A DNA stretch of 64,000 bases, from assembly GCA_040878035.1 (NCBI GenBank), contig JBBDMX010000094.1, positions 3,472 through 67,471 on the forward strand. Reading direction: 5' to 3'. The notes below the pieces were generated by a model. That model searched no databases and had not been told where the DNA came from. It saw only the letters and a program-made list of their open reading frames with translations. A program made the translations under genes and the position numbers. This document shows, piece by piece, positions 30,904-38,545 of the stretch (positions within the stretch are counted from its first letter, which is position 1; every line of letters begins with the position of its first letter). Source of the stretch: JBBDMX01 sp040878035 (GTDB lineage: Bacteria > Planctomycetota > Phycisphaerae > Phycisphaerales > Phycisphaeraceae).

Positions 30904-33540
30904 TCACCGCCACTCATGCCTCGGATACCTTCGCCGCAGTTCGTTTCGCAGCGTCGGATACAGCACCGACCAGAATCGCGCCAGATCATCCGTGACCTGC
31001 ACGGGGCGGAAGTTGGGGCCGAGGATTTCCAGCAGTACGGGCACGCGGCCGGCGGCGACGCGTGGCGAATCGGTCAGGCCGTAGAGGTCTTGGATCTTGG
31101 CGCGTCCGCGTGGCCGGGCGCCGGGGGCAGCCGGGTCTGCCGGATATGCGACTTTCATCCGCCAGCCGCCGGGCAGCGCGATTTCGGCCGCCGCCAGTTC
31201 CTCCACCTGCCGCTGCTCCTCCCATGACAGCGCGTTCCGCACCGCGTCGAGCACCGGCCGGCCTTTCACGTGGCTCCACTGCGTCGCGCCCGACACGATC
31301 TCGTGCAGAATGATTCGCCGGTCATCGTCGCCATAGGTGATCAACTGGCGCTGGGGAAAATGATGGGCTACGAACCGCGTGCGCGCAATCCATTGCTCGA
31401 CCTTCTCATCCCACCGTTCCAGTTGCAGCCTGCCCGCCGCGATCTGCTCGACAAGCAAGTCCGCGGCGGCGGCAGGATCGACCTGCGAGCGCGTGATCCG
31501 ATCCAATGCCACGTCCATGTAGCGCCGCTCTTCGTGCTCCTCGACAAGCTGTGTCGCCTCGTTCCACACCGTCTGTTTCACGCGCTGTACATGCTGCGGA
31601 TGCGCCTCGGCCAGCCAACTCGCTTCAAGCTCACTGACCAGCGACAGCACCGTTTCCACGCTGTCGCCGCGATTGGGCGCGCGCGGCATGGAGCGGCCCA
31701 ATTCGCGCACATCCAGCGCCAACAGCGGCCCGACCTGTTTCGCCACGCTCTGTCGGTCCAGTGTGACTCGCTTCTGGCCCGGCATGGCGCAGCCCAGACT
31801 CTCGCGGTTGCGCCGCACCGCCACATGATCCGGGTACGCCACCAGCAGGCACTTGATCAGCTCATCGGTGTCGCCCGGCTGATCCAGCGGCAGGTCATGC
31901 CGGCGACACAACTCGATGAACTGCCGATGGGCGCGGTCGACATCCCGTGCCGCGTGCAAGTTGACGCCGGCATTCGCACACACCGATGGTGCGAATCGCG
32001 CCCGGGCGGCAGCCTCAAAGCACCGCTCCAGCACCGCCAGGTCCGAGGCATGCGCGTCGCCGGCCTCGGCCAATGGCGCCGTGGCAGGCCCTGACGTGAT
32101 GTCGCGCTCGCTGATCAGCGCCGCCCACAGCGTGGCCCGTCGAAGGCAGCCGCGCTGCGCTGCCGCCAGCAGCATGCGCGACAACCGCGGGTGCAGCGGA
32201 AATGTGGCCATTGTCTGGCCCACGTCCGTGATCCTGACCGATGCGTCGATCGCGCCCAGCGCGGTCAGCAACGCGGTGGCGCGATCCAGCGCCATCGCCT
32301 GCGGCGGCTGATACCAGGGAAACGCCCGCACATCCGCCACGCCCATCGACAGCAGATGCAGCATCGCCTCCGCCAGATCGACGCGCAGAATCTCCGGCGT
32401 ATCGTGCGCCGCTCGCCCACGCTGCTCCATCTCCATCCACAGTCGCCGGCACGTGCCCGGCGCGGTGCGCCCCGCGCGACCGGCACGCTGCGTCGCCGAG
32501 GCCTGACTGATCGGCTCGATCAGCAGCACGTTGATCCCACGCCGCGCATCATAGCGATGCACCCGCGCCAGTCCGCTGTCGATCACGTGGCCCACGCCGG
32601 GGATGGTGATCGAGGTCTCGGCGACGTTGGTCGCCACGATCACCTTGCGTCGATCGCAAGATCCCACCGCCGCGTCCTGCTGCTCGGCGGGCAGAGAACC
32701 GTGCAACGGGAACAGCGCCACCGATTCGCCCGCTGCGCCCGCGCTGCGCCGACACGCCTCGATCGTCCGTCGAATCTCATATGCGCCCGGCATGAACACC
32801 AGCACGTCCCGCGCCGTCCCCACGGCCAGTGTGGCGTTCTTATCCCCTGTCCCTTCCGAGGGAGACTCCCGGAAGGGCAGGGGTGAGGGTGCTTGGCCTG
32901 GTTGCACGCCATCGTCTTCCACCACCTCCCGCACCGCCTCGGCCGCCAGTTCCCACATCGGCTTCTGCGCTCGCGTCGTTAGATAGCTCACATCCACCGC
33001 ATGCAACCGCCCGCCGGCCTCCACGGCGGTGCACTGGAGATACTCCGCCACCGCCGCGGCATCGAGCGTAGCCGACATCACCACCAGCCGCAGGTCCGGC
33101 CGATGCCCTTCCTGCAACTGCTTCACCAGCACCAGCGCCATATCCGCTGCGATGCTCCGCTCGTGAAACTCATCGAGCACCACCGCCCCGATCCGCCGCA
33201 GCATCGGATCGCCCTGAAGCATGCGCAGGAACACGCCCTCGGTCATGAAGACGATGCGTGATGCCGCGCTGACTTGCCGTTCATGGCGAGTGACAAAGCC
33301 GATGGTCTGCCCCAACGCCTCGCCGCACTCGTGCGCCACCCGTGCCGCCACCAGCCGCGCCGCCAGGCGGCGCGGCTGGAGCACGACGATCCGCTGCCCG
33401 TCCGCCACCAGTCCGCCGCGCAGCAACATCGGTGGCACCTGTGTCGTCTTGCCCGACCCCGTCGGCGCCGTAAGCACCAGCCGCCGCCCCTCCCGCAGCG
33501 CCTCGACGATCCGCGATTCGATTTCCAGAACCGGTAACAT
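30904..33540 (-). CDS. hrpB: ATP-dependent helicase HrpB
   Basis: DEAH-box helicase of the HrpB family, 878 residues against about 810 in Escherichia coli. Walker A is APTGSGKTT (about 25-33) and motif II is DEFHER rather than DEAH-R, as in HrpB. SAT in VVMSATLDAAAV, GRAGRTAPGTCRRLW (motif VI) and the HrpB C-terminal domain (AYPDHVAVRRNR, LALDVRELGRS, LPVLLEILGPNFRPVQVT) are present. About 20 residues near 225-250 (SPLPFRESPSEGTGDK) are coded by a dispersed palindrome. Start MLPVLEIESR fits the family. Its cellular role is not well known; an RNA or ribosome-related function is possible. Confidence 0.92.
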   Translation of the reverse strand: MLPVLEIESRIVEALREGRRLVLTAPTGSGKTTQVPPMLLRGGLVADGQRIVVLQPRRLAARLVAARVAHECGEALGQTIGFVTRHERQVSAASRIVFMTEGVFLRMLQGDPMLRRIGAVVLDEFHERSIAADMALVLVKQLQEGHRPDLRLVVMSATLDAAAVAEYLQCTAVEAGGRLHAVDVSYLTTRAQKPMWELAAEAVREVVEDDGVQPGQAPSPLPFRESPSEGTGDKNATLAVGTARDVLVFMPGAYEIRRTIEACRRSAGAAGESVALFPLHGSLPAEQQDAAVGSCDRRKVIVATNVAETSITIPGVGHVIDSGLARVHRYDARRGINVLLIEPISQASATQRAGRAGRTAPGTCRRLWMEMEQRGRAAHDTPEILRVDLAEAMLHLLSMGVADVRAFPWYQPPQAMALDRATALLTALGAIDASVRITDVGQTMATFPLHPRLSRMLLAAAQRGCLRRATLWAALISERDITSGPATAPLAEAGDAHASDLAVLERCFEAAARARFAPSVCANAGVNLHAARDVDRAHRQFIELCRRHDLPLDQPGDTDELIKCLLVAYPDHVAVRRNRESLGCAMPGQKRVTLDRQSVAKQVGPLLALDVRELGRSMPRAPNRGDSVETVLSLVSELEASWLAEAHPQHVQRVKQTVWNEATQLVEEHEERRYMDVALDRITRSQVDPAAAADLLVEQIAAGRLQLERWDEKVEQWIARTRFVAHHFPQRQLITYGDDDRRIILHEIVSGATQWSHVKGRPVLDAVRNALSWEEQRQVEELAAAEIALPGGWRMKVAYPADPAAPGARPRGRAKIQDLYGLTDSPRVAAGRVPVLLEILGPNFRPVQVTDDLARFWSVLYPTLRNELRRRYPRHEWR
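32841..32890. repeat. Dispersed palindrome inside hrpB
   Basis: CCTGTCCCTTCCGAGGGAG faces CTCCCGGAAGGGCAGG with almost no loop, followed by a GGGTGAGGG arm like those of the elements at 2085 and 4520. It is 50 bp long, read through in frame by hrpB, and adds a Ser/Pro-rich segment between the DEAH and helicase C-terminal regions. Confidence 0.78.
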
Positions 33541-33560
33541 GGTCGGATCATAGCCGCCCG

Positions 33561-33639
33561 GCGATCTGGCGATTGCGGTGGTTTGGCGAAGTGAGGATTT
33601 GTCTCAACTCGTCGATCGCCAAATCTCCCGATCGCCAAA
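33561..33639. repeat. Dispersed GATCGCCAAATC inverted repeat upstream of the rsr-like gene
   Basis: GCGATCTGGCGATTGCGGTG, GTTTGGCGAAGTGAGGATTTG and then CGATCGCCAAATCTCCCGAT, CGCCAAAGC form an imperfect inverted repeat. The unit is the one duplicated within sucA at 13300. The rest of the gap to 33857 shows no gene and no match to a TROVE N-terminus. Confidence 0.65.
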
Positions 33640-33857
33640 GCGTGTCACGGGTGCATGCAGGATCCCGGGCAAATCGCCGTTGAGCAGCTGCTGATGTCGA
33701 ACGTACCGATCACCGGGCACGCCATCGGCTGCGCCGGACGCTACCCCGGCGGGAACACGTGCCGCAACACCTTGGCGACCTCTTCTCCCGCAAAATCGGA
33801 TATCCGGACACATGTCAGCCCCCCTCCCCTCCCCCGCGCAATGCAGGTGCAACCAGC

Positions 33858-34772
33858 GTGCCGTTTCAGATGCTGACCGCACTGGATCTGGCCGCATGGG
33901 AGTGGAAGGCCATCGCTCGTCATGCCCCCTGGCAGATGACGCGCATGAACCTCAACACGTTCCAGCGCCACGGCGTATTCGACGATGCCGACTTGGTTGG
34001 CCTCGTGGCGGATCGGCTGCGCGATGCTCAACTGGTGCGCCAGGCCCGCGCTTTCCCGTACCAGTTGCTGGCGGCCTACACGGCAGCCGTGAACCAGTTA
34101 CCCCTGCCGATCACCGAGGCGTTGCAGGACGCGATGGAAATCGCGGTGAGCAACGTGCCGGCCGTGACGGGCAAGGTCTGCGTCTTTCCCGACGTCTCGG
34201 GTTCGATGCAGTCGCCGGTGACCGGCTTCCGCAAGGGTTCGACCACGGCGGTGCGCTGCATCGATGTGGCGGCGCTGGTGGCGGCGCTGGTGGCGGCGGC
34301 GGTATTGCGGCAGAATCGCGACGCCCTGATCCTGCCGTTCTCCGACAGGGTCGTGCCCGTGTCACTTAACCCGCGCGATTCGGTGATGACCAACGCCTCC
34401 ACGCTGGCGTCGCTGCCTTCGGGCGGCACCAACTGCTCGGCGCCGCTGGCGGAACTCAACGCCCGACACGCTGAGGCCGACCTGGTGATCTATGTGTCGG
34501 ATAACCAGTCGTGGATCGAGACGGCGTGCCAGCCGGCCGTCGGCCCCACCGCCACGATGAAGCAGTGGGAACGCTTCAAGCGGCATAACCCGCGAGCCCG
34601 GATGATCTGCATCGACCTCCAGCCCTACGGTTCGACGCAGGCGGCTGAGTCGGGCGAGGTGTTCAATGTCGGCGGCTTCTCGGACCAAGTGTTTGACCTG
34701 ATCGCCGCCGTCGCCGCCGGCCAGACGACCCAGGGCTACTGGGTCCAGCAGATCGAGGCGGTCTCGATCTGA
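33858..34772 (+). CDS. rsr: Ro60-like (TROVE) protein, 5'-truncated
   Basis: C-terminal part of a bacterial Ro60 homologue (Rsr), which binds Y RNAs and works in RNA quality control with nucleases. Full-length Rsr is about 500 residues with a ring of HEAT-like repeats. Here sequence matching the family begins at VPFQMLTALDLAAWEWKAIARHAPWQMTRMN, near the end of that ring, and continues through an intact vWA domain (DVSGSMQSPVTG, TNCSAPL, VSDNQSW) to the natural C-terminus. About 305 residues from the GTG at 33858; ATG 33870 or the in-frame ATG at 33759 are alternatives. The Y-RNA-binding ring is mostly missing. It is either a relic or a vWA-only form. Confidence 0.82.
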   Translation: MPFQMLTALDLAAWEWKAIARHAPWQMTRMNLNTFQRHGVFDDADLVGLVADRLRDAQLVRQARAFPYQLLAAYTAAVNQLPLPITEALQDAMEIAVSNVPAVTGKVCVFPDVSGSMQSPVTGFRKGSTTAVRCIDVAALVAALVAAAVLRQNRDALILPFSDRVVPVSLNPRDSVMTNASTLASLPSGGTNCSAPLAELNARHAEADLVIYVSDNQSWIETACQPAVGPTATMKQWERFKRHNPRARMICIDLQPYGSTQAAESGEVFNVGGFSDQVFDLIAAVAAGQTTQGYWVQQIEAVSI

Positions 34773-34786
34773 CACATAGCAACCCG

Positions 34787-34814
34787 GTGGGCGCCGTTTC
34801 GCGGCGGCGCCCAC
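34787..34814 (+). terminator. Strong hairpin after the rsr-like gene
   Basis: GTGGGCGCCG (34787-34796) and CGGCGCCCAC (34805-34814) form a perfect 10-bp G+C-rich stem with an 8-base loop, 14 bp after the rsr stop. No T-run follows directly, so termination would be partial. It may separate the mRNA from the downstream structured RNAs. Confidence 0.5.
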
Positions 34815-34854
34815 TCGCCGTATTGTTTGGAGTGTGTCACGATGGATTCCGGGA

Positions 34855-34973
34855 CGTGACGAATGCCGGCGAAACTACATGTTGCGGGTTCGAGTCCCGC
34901 CGGCTCCTTTGCCCGATGCAGGGGCCGTAGCTCAAATGGTAGAGCGTTCGTTTCGCCAATTCTCGTCGTCACG
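34855..34973 (+). ncRNA. Y RNA (YrlA-like), first copy
   Basis: A tRNA-like RNA with permuted order. Outer helix CGTGACGA/TCGTCACG (34855-34862, 34966-34973); internal loop with ATGCC on the 5' side; inner helix GGCGAAAC/GTTTCGCC (34868-34875, 34950-34957). Then T arm GCGGG-TTCGAGT-CCCGC (34884-34900), 7-bp acceptor-like helix CGGCTCC/GGGGCCG (34901-34907, 34921-34927) closed by a 13-base loop, TA spacer, and D arm GCTC-AAATGGTA-GAGC (34930-34945). The T loop TTCGAGT and the GG of the D loop are the residues that form the tRNA elbow. There is no anticodon. The layout matches bacterial YrlA RNAs, which bind Rsr through the terminal helix. It lies between rsr and rtcB, as in enterobacterial rsr-yrl-rtc loci. 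Confidence 0.85.
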
Positions 34974-35032
34974 CTTGTTTATTAAGGTTCCTGTCGCTCG
35001 TAGCTATGGGGCCAAATCGTAGCAGTGAATCC

Positions 35033-35160
35033 TGGAAGCGAATGCCCGAGGAACTACATTGATTCGTCGGTGCGGGTTCGAGTCCCGCCGCCGGTCCCAT
35101 GGATCGGCGTAGCTCAACGGTAGAGCAACGGAAATGTTTCTCACCCCCTTGTCGCTTCCA
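35033..35160 (+). ncRNA. Y RNA (YrlA-like), second copy
   Basis: The second RNA has the same architecture with different base pairs. Outer helix TGGAAGCGA/TCGCTTCCA (35033-35041, 35152-35160); internal loop ATGCCC; inner helix GAGGAAC/GTTTCTC (35048-35054, 35136-35142, one G-U). T arm GCGGG-TTCGAGT-CCCGC (35072-35088); 9-bp acceptor-like helix CGCCGGTCC/GGATCGGCG (35089-35097, 35101-35109, one G-U) closed by a 3-base loop; TA; D arm GCTC-AACGGTA-GAGC (35112-35126). CGAATGCC and AACTACAT are conserved in the same places as in the first copy. Helices differ by compensating changes, good evidence for the fold. It ends 46 bp before the rtcB start. Confidence 0.85.
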
Positions 35161-35206
35161 TATTCTGGTATCACTCCCGTCAGTCCTTCACGCCAGGCAG
35201 ATCAAC

Positions 35207-36706
35207 ATGAACGACCAGCGCCCCGCCATCATCGAAACCGGCCCCGCCACGGGCATCCTGCCCCAGCGCAACGACGCCGGCAAGCCCATCACCGTCATCG
35301 GCACGCCCGCCATCCGCGCCGGCTTTGACGCCACCTGCCTTCAGCAGGCGCTCAACGCCCGTTCGGGGCCGGGCGTGACCGAACTGATCCTCAACCCCGA
35401 CGGCCACGCCGGCTATGGTGCGCCGGTCGGCTGTGTGCTGGTTTCGCCCACGCATATTTACCCCGGCCCCGTCGGCGTGGACATCAAGTGCTCGATGTCG
35501 CTGCTGCAACTCGATGCGCCGGCTGGCGCGGTCAACGATCGCCAGACCCGCCGGGCGGTGATCGACGCCATCCTGGAGCGCACGCCCACCGGTGCCGGCC
35601 AGGGCCAGCGTTCGGCCAAGAAGTCGCGCAAGGTCGATTCCAAGCTCGGCACACTGGCCGTCACGCACGGGGCGGCGCCGGAAGTCTGTGCCGCGCTAGG
35701 CATTCCCGAGCACTGGGCCGGCCGCTGCGAGGATGCGTTCCATTTTGGCCATGACGGCAAGGTCGATTCGCTCGAATCGCGCCTGGACCAGATGCTCGCC
35801 GGCCCCGTCCTGCGCAACTTCGACGACAAAATGCGCCAGCTTGGCTCCTACGGCGGGGGTAACCACTTTGGCGAGTGCGAGATCGTCACCGTGGCCGACA
35901 ACGACCGCGCCCGCAAGGCCGCGGAAGTCTTTGGCCTGCGCGACGGCCACGTCGCCTTCCTCTCCCACTGCGGCTCGCGCGGGTTTGGCAACATTCTGGC
36001 CTCGCACCAGTTCAAGGCCCTCCAGGCCCACTTCGACAACTGGTCCATTCCCCTTCCGGGGAACGACCGCGAGCTGGTCTACGCGCCGCTGGGCACACCC
36101 GAGGCCGATGCGTACCTGGACGACCTGGCCCTGGGCGCCAACTTCGCCACGGTCAACCATCTGCTGATCAACGCCCTGGTGCTCGAAGCATTCCAGCAGG
36201 TCCTGCCAGGGGTCAAGGGCGATCTGGTGTACTTCATCAGCCACAACGTTGCCCGGCCGGAGGTGGTCGATGGCCACCCGGCGTGGGTGCATCGCAAGGG
36301 CGCGACACGTGCGTTTCCCGCCGGGCATTTCTCGCTGCGTGACACGCCGTTCTACGAGACCGGTCATCCGATCCTGCTGCCGGGCAATCCGCGTGACGGC
36401 AGCGTGGTCATGGTCGCCGATGAAGGCGCGCTCAAGTCGTGCTACTCGGTGAACCACGGCGCCGGCCGCTGCATGGGCCGCAAGGCCGCGGCGCGTGCCC
36501 TGGATCAGGCGACGGTGGACGCCGAACTCGAAGCCGACGACATCCTGCACAACGGCCGCAAGTACCCCATCGACGAAGCACCGGCGGCGTACAAGGACTT
36601 CAACGAGGTGCTGCGCTCGGTGAAGGAGGCGGGATTAGCGAGCGAAGTGGCGCGACTCAAGGCGCGATTCGTGATTAAGGATGCGGCGAGTCCAGCGGAC
36701 GATTGA
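35207..36706 (+). CDS. rtcB: RNA-splicing/repair ligase RtcB
   Basis: GTP- and Mn-dependent ligase that joins RNA 2',3'-cyclic phosphate or 3'-phosphate ends to 5'-OH ends. About 499 residues, longer than the E. coli enzyme (408). Metal and guanylation motifs are visible: NPDGHAGYGAPVGCVL, PGPVGVDIKCSMSLL, GGGNHFGECEIV, FLSHCGSRGFGN, YFISHNVARPE and NHGAGRCMGRKAAAR with the guanylated His. I start at the ATG at 35207; the frame is open upstream but runs through the Y RNA. The upstream ribosome site is weak. It is the third element of the rsr-Y RNA-rtcB-rtcA locus. Confidence 0.95.
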   Translation: MNDQRPAIIETGPATGILPQRNDAGKPITVIGTPAIRAGFDATCLQQALNARSGPGVTELILNPDGHAGYGAPVGCVLVSPTHIYPGPVGVDIKCSMSLLQLDAPAGAVNDRQTRRAVIDAILERTPTGAGQGQRSAKKSRKVDSKLGTLAVTHGAAPEVCAALGIPEHWAGRCEDAFHFGHDGKVDSLESRLDQMLAGPVLRNFDDKMRQLGSYGGGNHFGECEIVTVADNDRARKAAEVFGLRDGHVAFLSHCGSRGFGNILASHQFKALQAHFDNWSIPLPGNDRELVYAPLGTPEADAYLDDLALGANFATVNHLLINALVLEAFQQVLPGVKGDLVYFISHNVARPEVVDGHPAWVHRKGATRAFPAGHFSLRDTPFYETGHPILLPGNPRDGSVVMVADEGALKSCYSVNHGAGRCMGRKAAARALDQATVDAELEADDILHNGRKYPIDEAPAAYKDFNEVLRSVKEAGLASEVARLKARFVIKDAASPADD

Positions 36707-36733
36707 AGCGGCGAACAATTAGGTACCCGACAC

Positions 36734-37393
36734 ATGAGTAAGTTGCCAAAGAGTTCACCGGAATTGCACCAGCAACTGGAGGCGCTCCAGCTTCAGGCGT
36801 TTCAAATGCACACGCGATGGACCATGTGGAAACAGTTATTTGCACGCGGGCGCGCTCGACGTGAGTTCCTATCTTCTACAGCGGACAATTTTTTCCTTTA
36901 CGTAGATGCAAGCTTTCGTGATTGTGTTTGGATGTCCCTCTGTCGTCTCACCGATCCGGACAAATCGAATCTGACTATCTCACGAGCACTGACAACCGTT
37001 GGTTATTCGCTCAAACCGCGCCAGAGAAGATGGCAACTTGCAGCGCTCAAAGTCTTGTCATCGAGTATGACCACCATCCGCCAAATCCGAAACCGCCGTT
37101 TGGGTCACAACGATCTCTCGACGGCAACGGGCAAGAGAACCCTGTCGCGTGTTGAGTATCGAGTTACCGACCGCGCCGTCTACTGCGCAATCGAGCTCAT
37201 CCGGAGTATCGATATCACTGCTCGCTCATCATGTGCAAGCTACATCATCATGGGAGGAGGTGATTCTCTTGTGCAGAAGCTTCGTTGTGGTCATGAATTC
37301 TGGCGCATGATGTCACAACGCAAAGTGCCGCCACCTTCATGGCTCGGTCGTGGCTGTCCGGACCCAGAACTGGCACGGCGCAACAAAACGTAA
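36734..37393 (+). CDS. AbiU2-like HEPN domain protein
   Basis: A 219-residue, mainly helical protein. W-M-S-L-C-R-L-T-D-P (about 66-75) followed by NLTISRAL matches the start of the AbiU2-type HEPN family. The HEPN nuclease motif is R119-N120-x4-H125 (IRNRRLGHND), the RNA-cleaving signature. The base composition is visibly lower in G+C than rtcB and rtcA on each side, which suggests transfer into the locus. It lies 27 bp after rtcB and 9 bp before rtcA, in the same direction. HEPN RNases often leave 2',3'-cyclic phosphate ends, the substrate of RtcB and product of RtcA. No antitoxin partner is evident. Function is inferred from motif and place only. Confidence 0.7.
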   Translation: MSKLPKSSPELHQQLEALQLQAFQMHTRWTMWKQLFARGRARREFLSSTADNFFLYVDASFRDCVWMSLCRLTDPDKSNLTISRALTTVGYSLKPRQRRWQLAALKVLSSSMTTIRQIRNRRLGHNDLSTATGKRTLSRVEYRVTDRAVYCAIELIRSIDITARSSCASYIIMGGGDSLVQKLRCGHEFWRMMSQRKVPPPSWLGRGCPDPELARRNKT

Positions 37394-37402
37394 GGAATGC
37401 AG

Positions 37403-38419
37403 ATGCTAGCTATCGACGGCTCATTCGGTGAAGGCGGCGGGCAGATTCTGCGGTCGAGTCTGGCGATGTCGATCTGTACCGGGCAGCCGTTTCACATCGA
37501 GAAGATTCGCGCGGGGCGGCAGAAGCCGGGGCTGATGCGGCAGCATCTGACGGCCGTGAAGGCCGCGGCGGCGGTGTGCGAAGCCAAGGTCGAGGGCGAT
37601 GCCATCGGCTCGCAGGCGCTTTGGTTTGCACCCGGCGCCGTGCGCCCAGGCGATTACACGTTCAGCGTGGGCACGGCCGGCAGCACGACGCTGGTGCTAC
37701 AGACCGTGTTGCCAGCCCTGCTCACTTCCGGGGGGCCGAGCAACCTGACACTCGAGGGGGGCACGCACAATCCCTTTGCCCCGCCGTTTGATTTTCTCGT
37801 CCATGCGTTCCTGCCGCTGGTCAATCGCATGGGGCCGCGCGTCACAGCCGTGCTCGATCGCCCTGGCTTCTATCCGGCCGGCGGCGGGCGGTTCCACGTC
37901 GTGATCGAACCGGCCACCAAACTCACCGGCTTTGATCTGCTGGAGCGTGGCCAGATCAAGTCGCAGAAGGCTCGGGCGATCCTGGCCAATCTGCCGGCTC
38001 ACATCGGCGATCGTGAGCTTAAGGTGGTCGCCGATCGCCTGGGCTGGCCGCGTGAATGCCTGAGAGTCGAGCGCGCCGACCACTCTGTCGGCCCGGGGAA
38101 CCTCCTGACGTTGACCGTCGAGTCGGAGCACGTCACCGAAGTATTCACCGGCTTTGGCGAGCGCAATCGCAGTGCCCAAGGCGTCGCGGAGCAGGCGGTG
38201 CAGCAGTGCCGGCGCTACCTTGCCGCCGGTGTTCCTGTGGGTGAGTACCTCACGGACCAACTCCTGCTGCCTATGGCCTTGGCCGGCGCGGGTTCGTTCC
38301 GCTGCGCGGGCCTGTCGCGTCACGCTCAGACGCACGTCGAATTGATCCATTGGTTCCTGAGCACGCGGGTGACGACCGAATCGCAGGGCAAGTCTGACAC
38401 GCTCGTGCGGATTGGGTGA
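37403..38419 (+). CDS. rtcA: RNA 3'-terminal phosphate cyclase RtcA
   Basis: ATP-dependent enzyme that converts RNA 3'-phosphate ends to 2',3'-cyclic phosphates, the form RtcB can use. About 338 residues, normal length. The family start GSFGEGGGQILRSSLAMSICTGQPFHIEKIRAGR is followed by LMRQHLTAVKAAAAV, FSVGTAGSTTLVLQTVLPAL, GGTHNPFAPPFDFL and FYPAGGGRF. The adenylated His is the H of LSRHAQTHVEL. I take the second ATG (37403) because AAGGA stands 6 bases before it; the in-frame ATG at 37397 abuts that ribosome site. It ends the locus and is convergent with the glycyl radical gene. Confidence 0.93.
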   Translation: MLAIDGSFGEGGGQILRSSLAMSICTGQPFHIEKIRAGRQKPGLMRQHLTAVKAAAAVCEAKVEGDAIGSQALWFAPGAVRPGDYTFSVGTAGSTTLVLQTVLPALLTSGGPSNLTLEGGTHNPFAPPFDFLVHAFLPLVNRMGPRVTAVLDRPGFYPAGGGRFHVVIEPATKLTGFDLLERGQIKSQKARAILANLPAHIGDRELKVVADRLGWPRECLRVERADHSVGPGNLLTLTVESEHVTEVFTGFGERNRSAQGVAEQAVQQCRRYLAAGVPVGEYLTDQLLLPMALAGAGSFRCAGLSRHAQTHVELIHWFLSTRVTTESQGKSDTLVRIG

Positions 38420-38545
38420 CCCGCGGCGCGCCCCTACCGGGGGCAATGTAATCGGGGCCCACTTTGGGGTAGGAATCGGCGCGTAAACTGGGCCCACCGC
38501 ATTGGCCTTTAGGAAGCTGGGAAGCCCTTAACCAAGCGACCCGCT

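Noticed and set aside
30468..30989. Minus-strand frame under the end of the third aldo/keto reductase
   Set aside because: Overlaps coding DNA fully, has Arg/Cys-rich random composition, and no ribosome site.
33759..33857. N-terminal extension of the Ro60-like frame
   Set aside because: The residues (MPQHLGDLFSRKIGY, then PPSPPP) show no TROVE similarity and include spacer sequence; used only as an alternative start.
34921..35098. A tRNA with a large insertion: GGGGCCG-D arm ... T arm-CGGTCCC
   Set aside because: The acceptor arms can pair, but there is no anticodon stem, and both RNAs pair better locally in a permuted order with compensating changes between copies.
35099..35206. Upstream in-frame extension of rtcB
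   Set aside because: Runs through the D arm and terminal helix of the second Y RNA; the RtcB fold starts after 35207.
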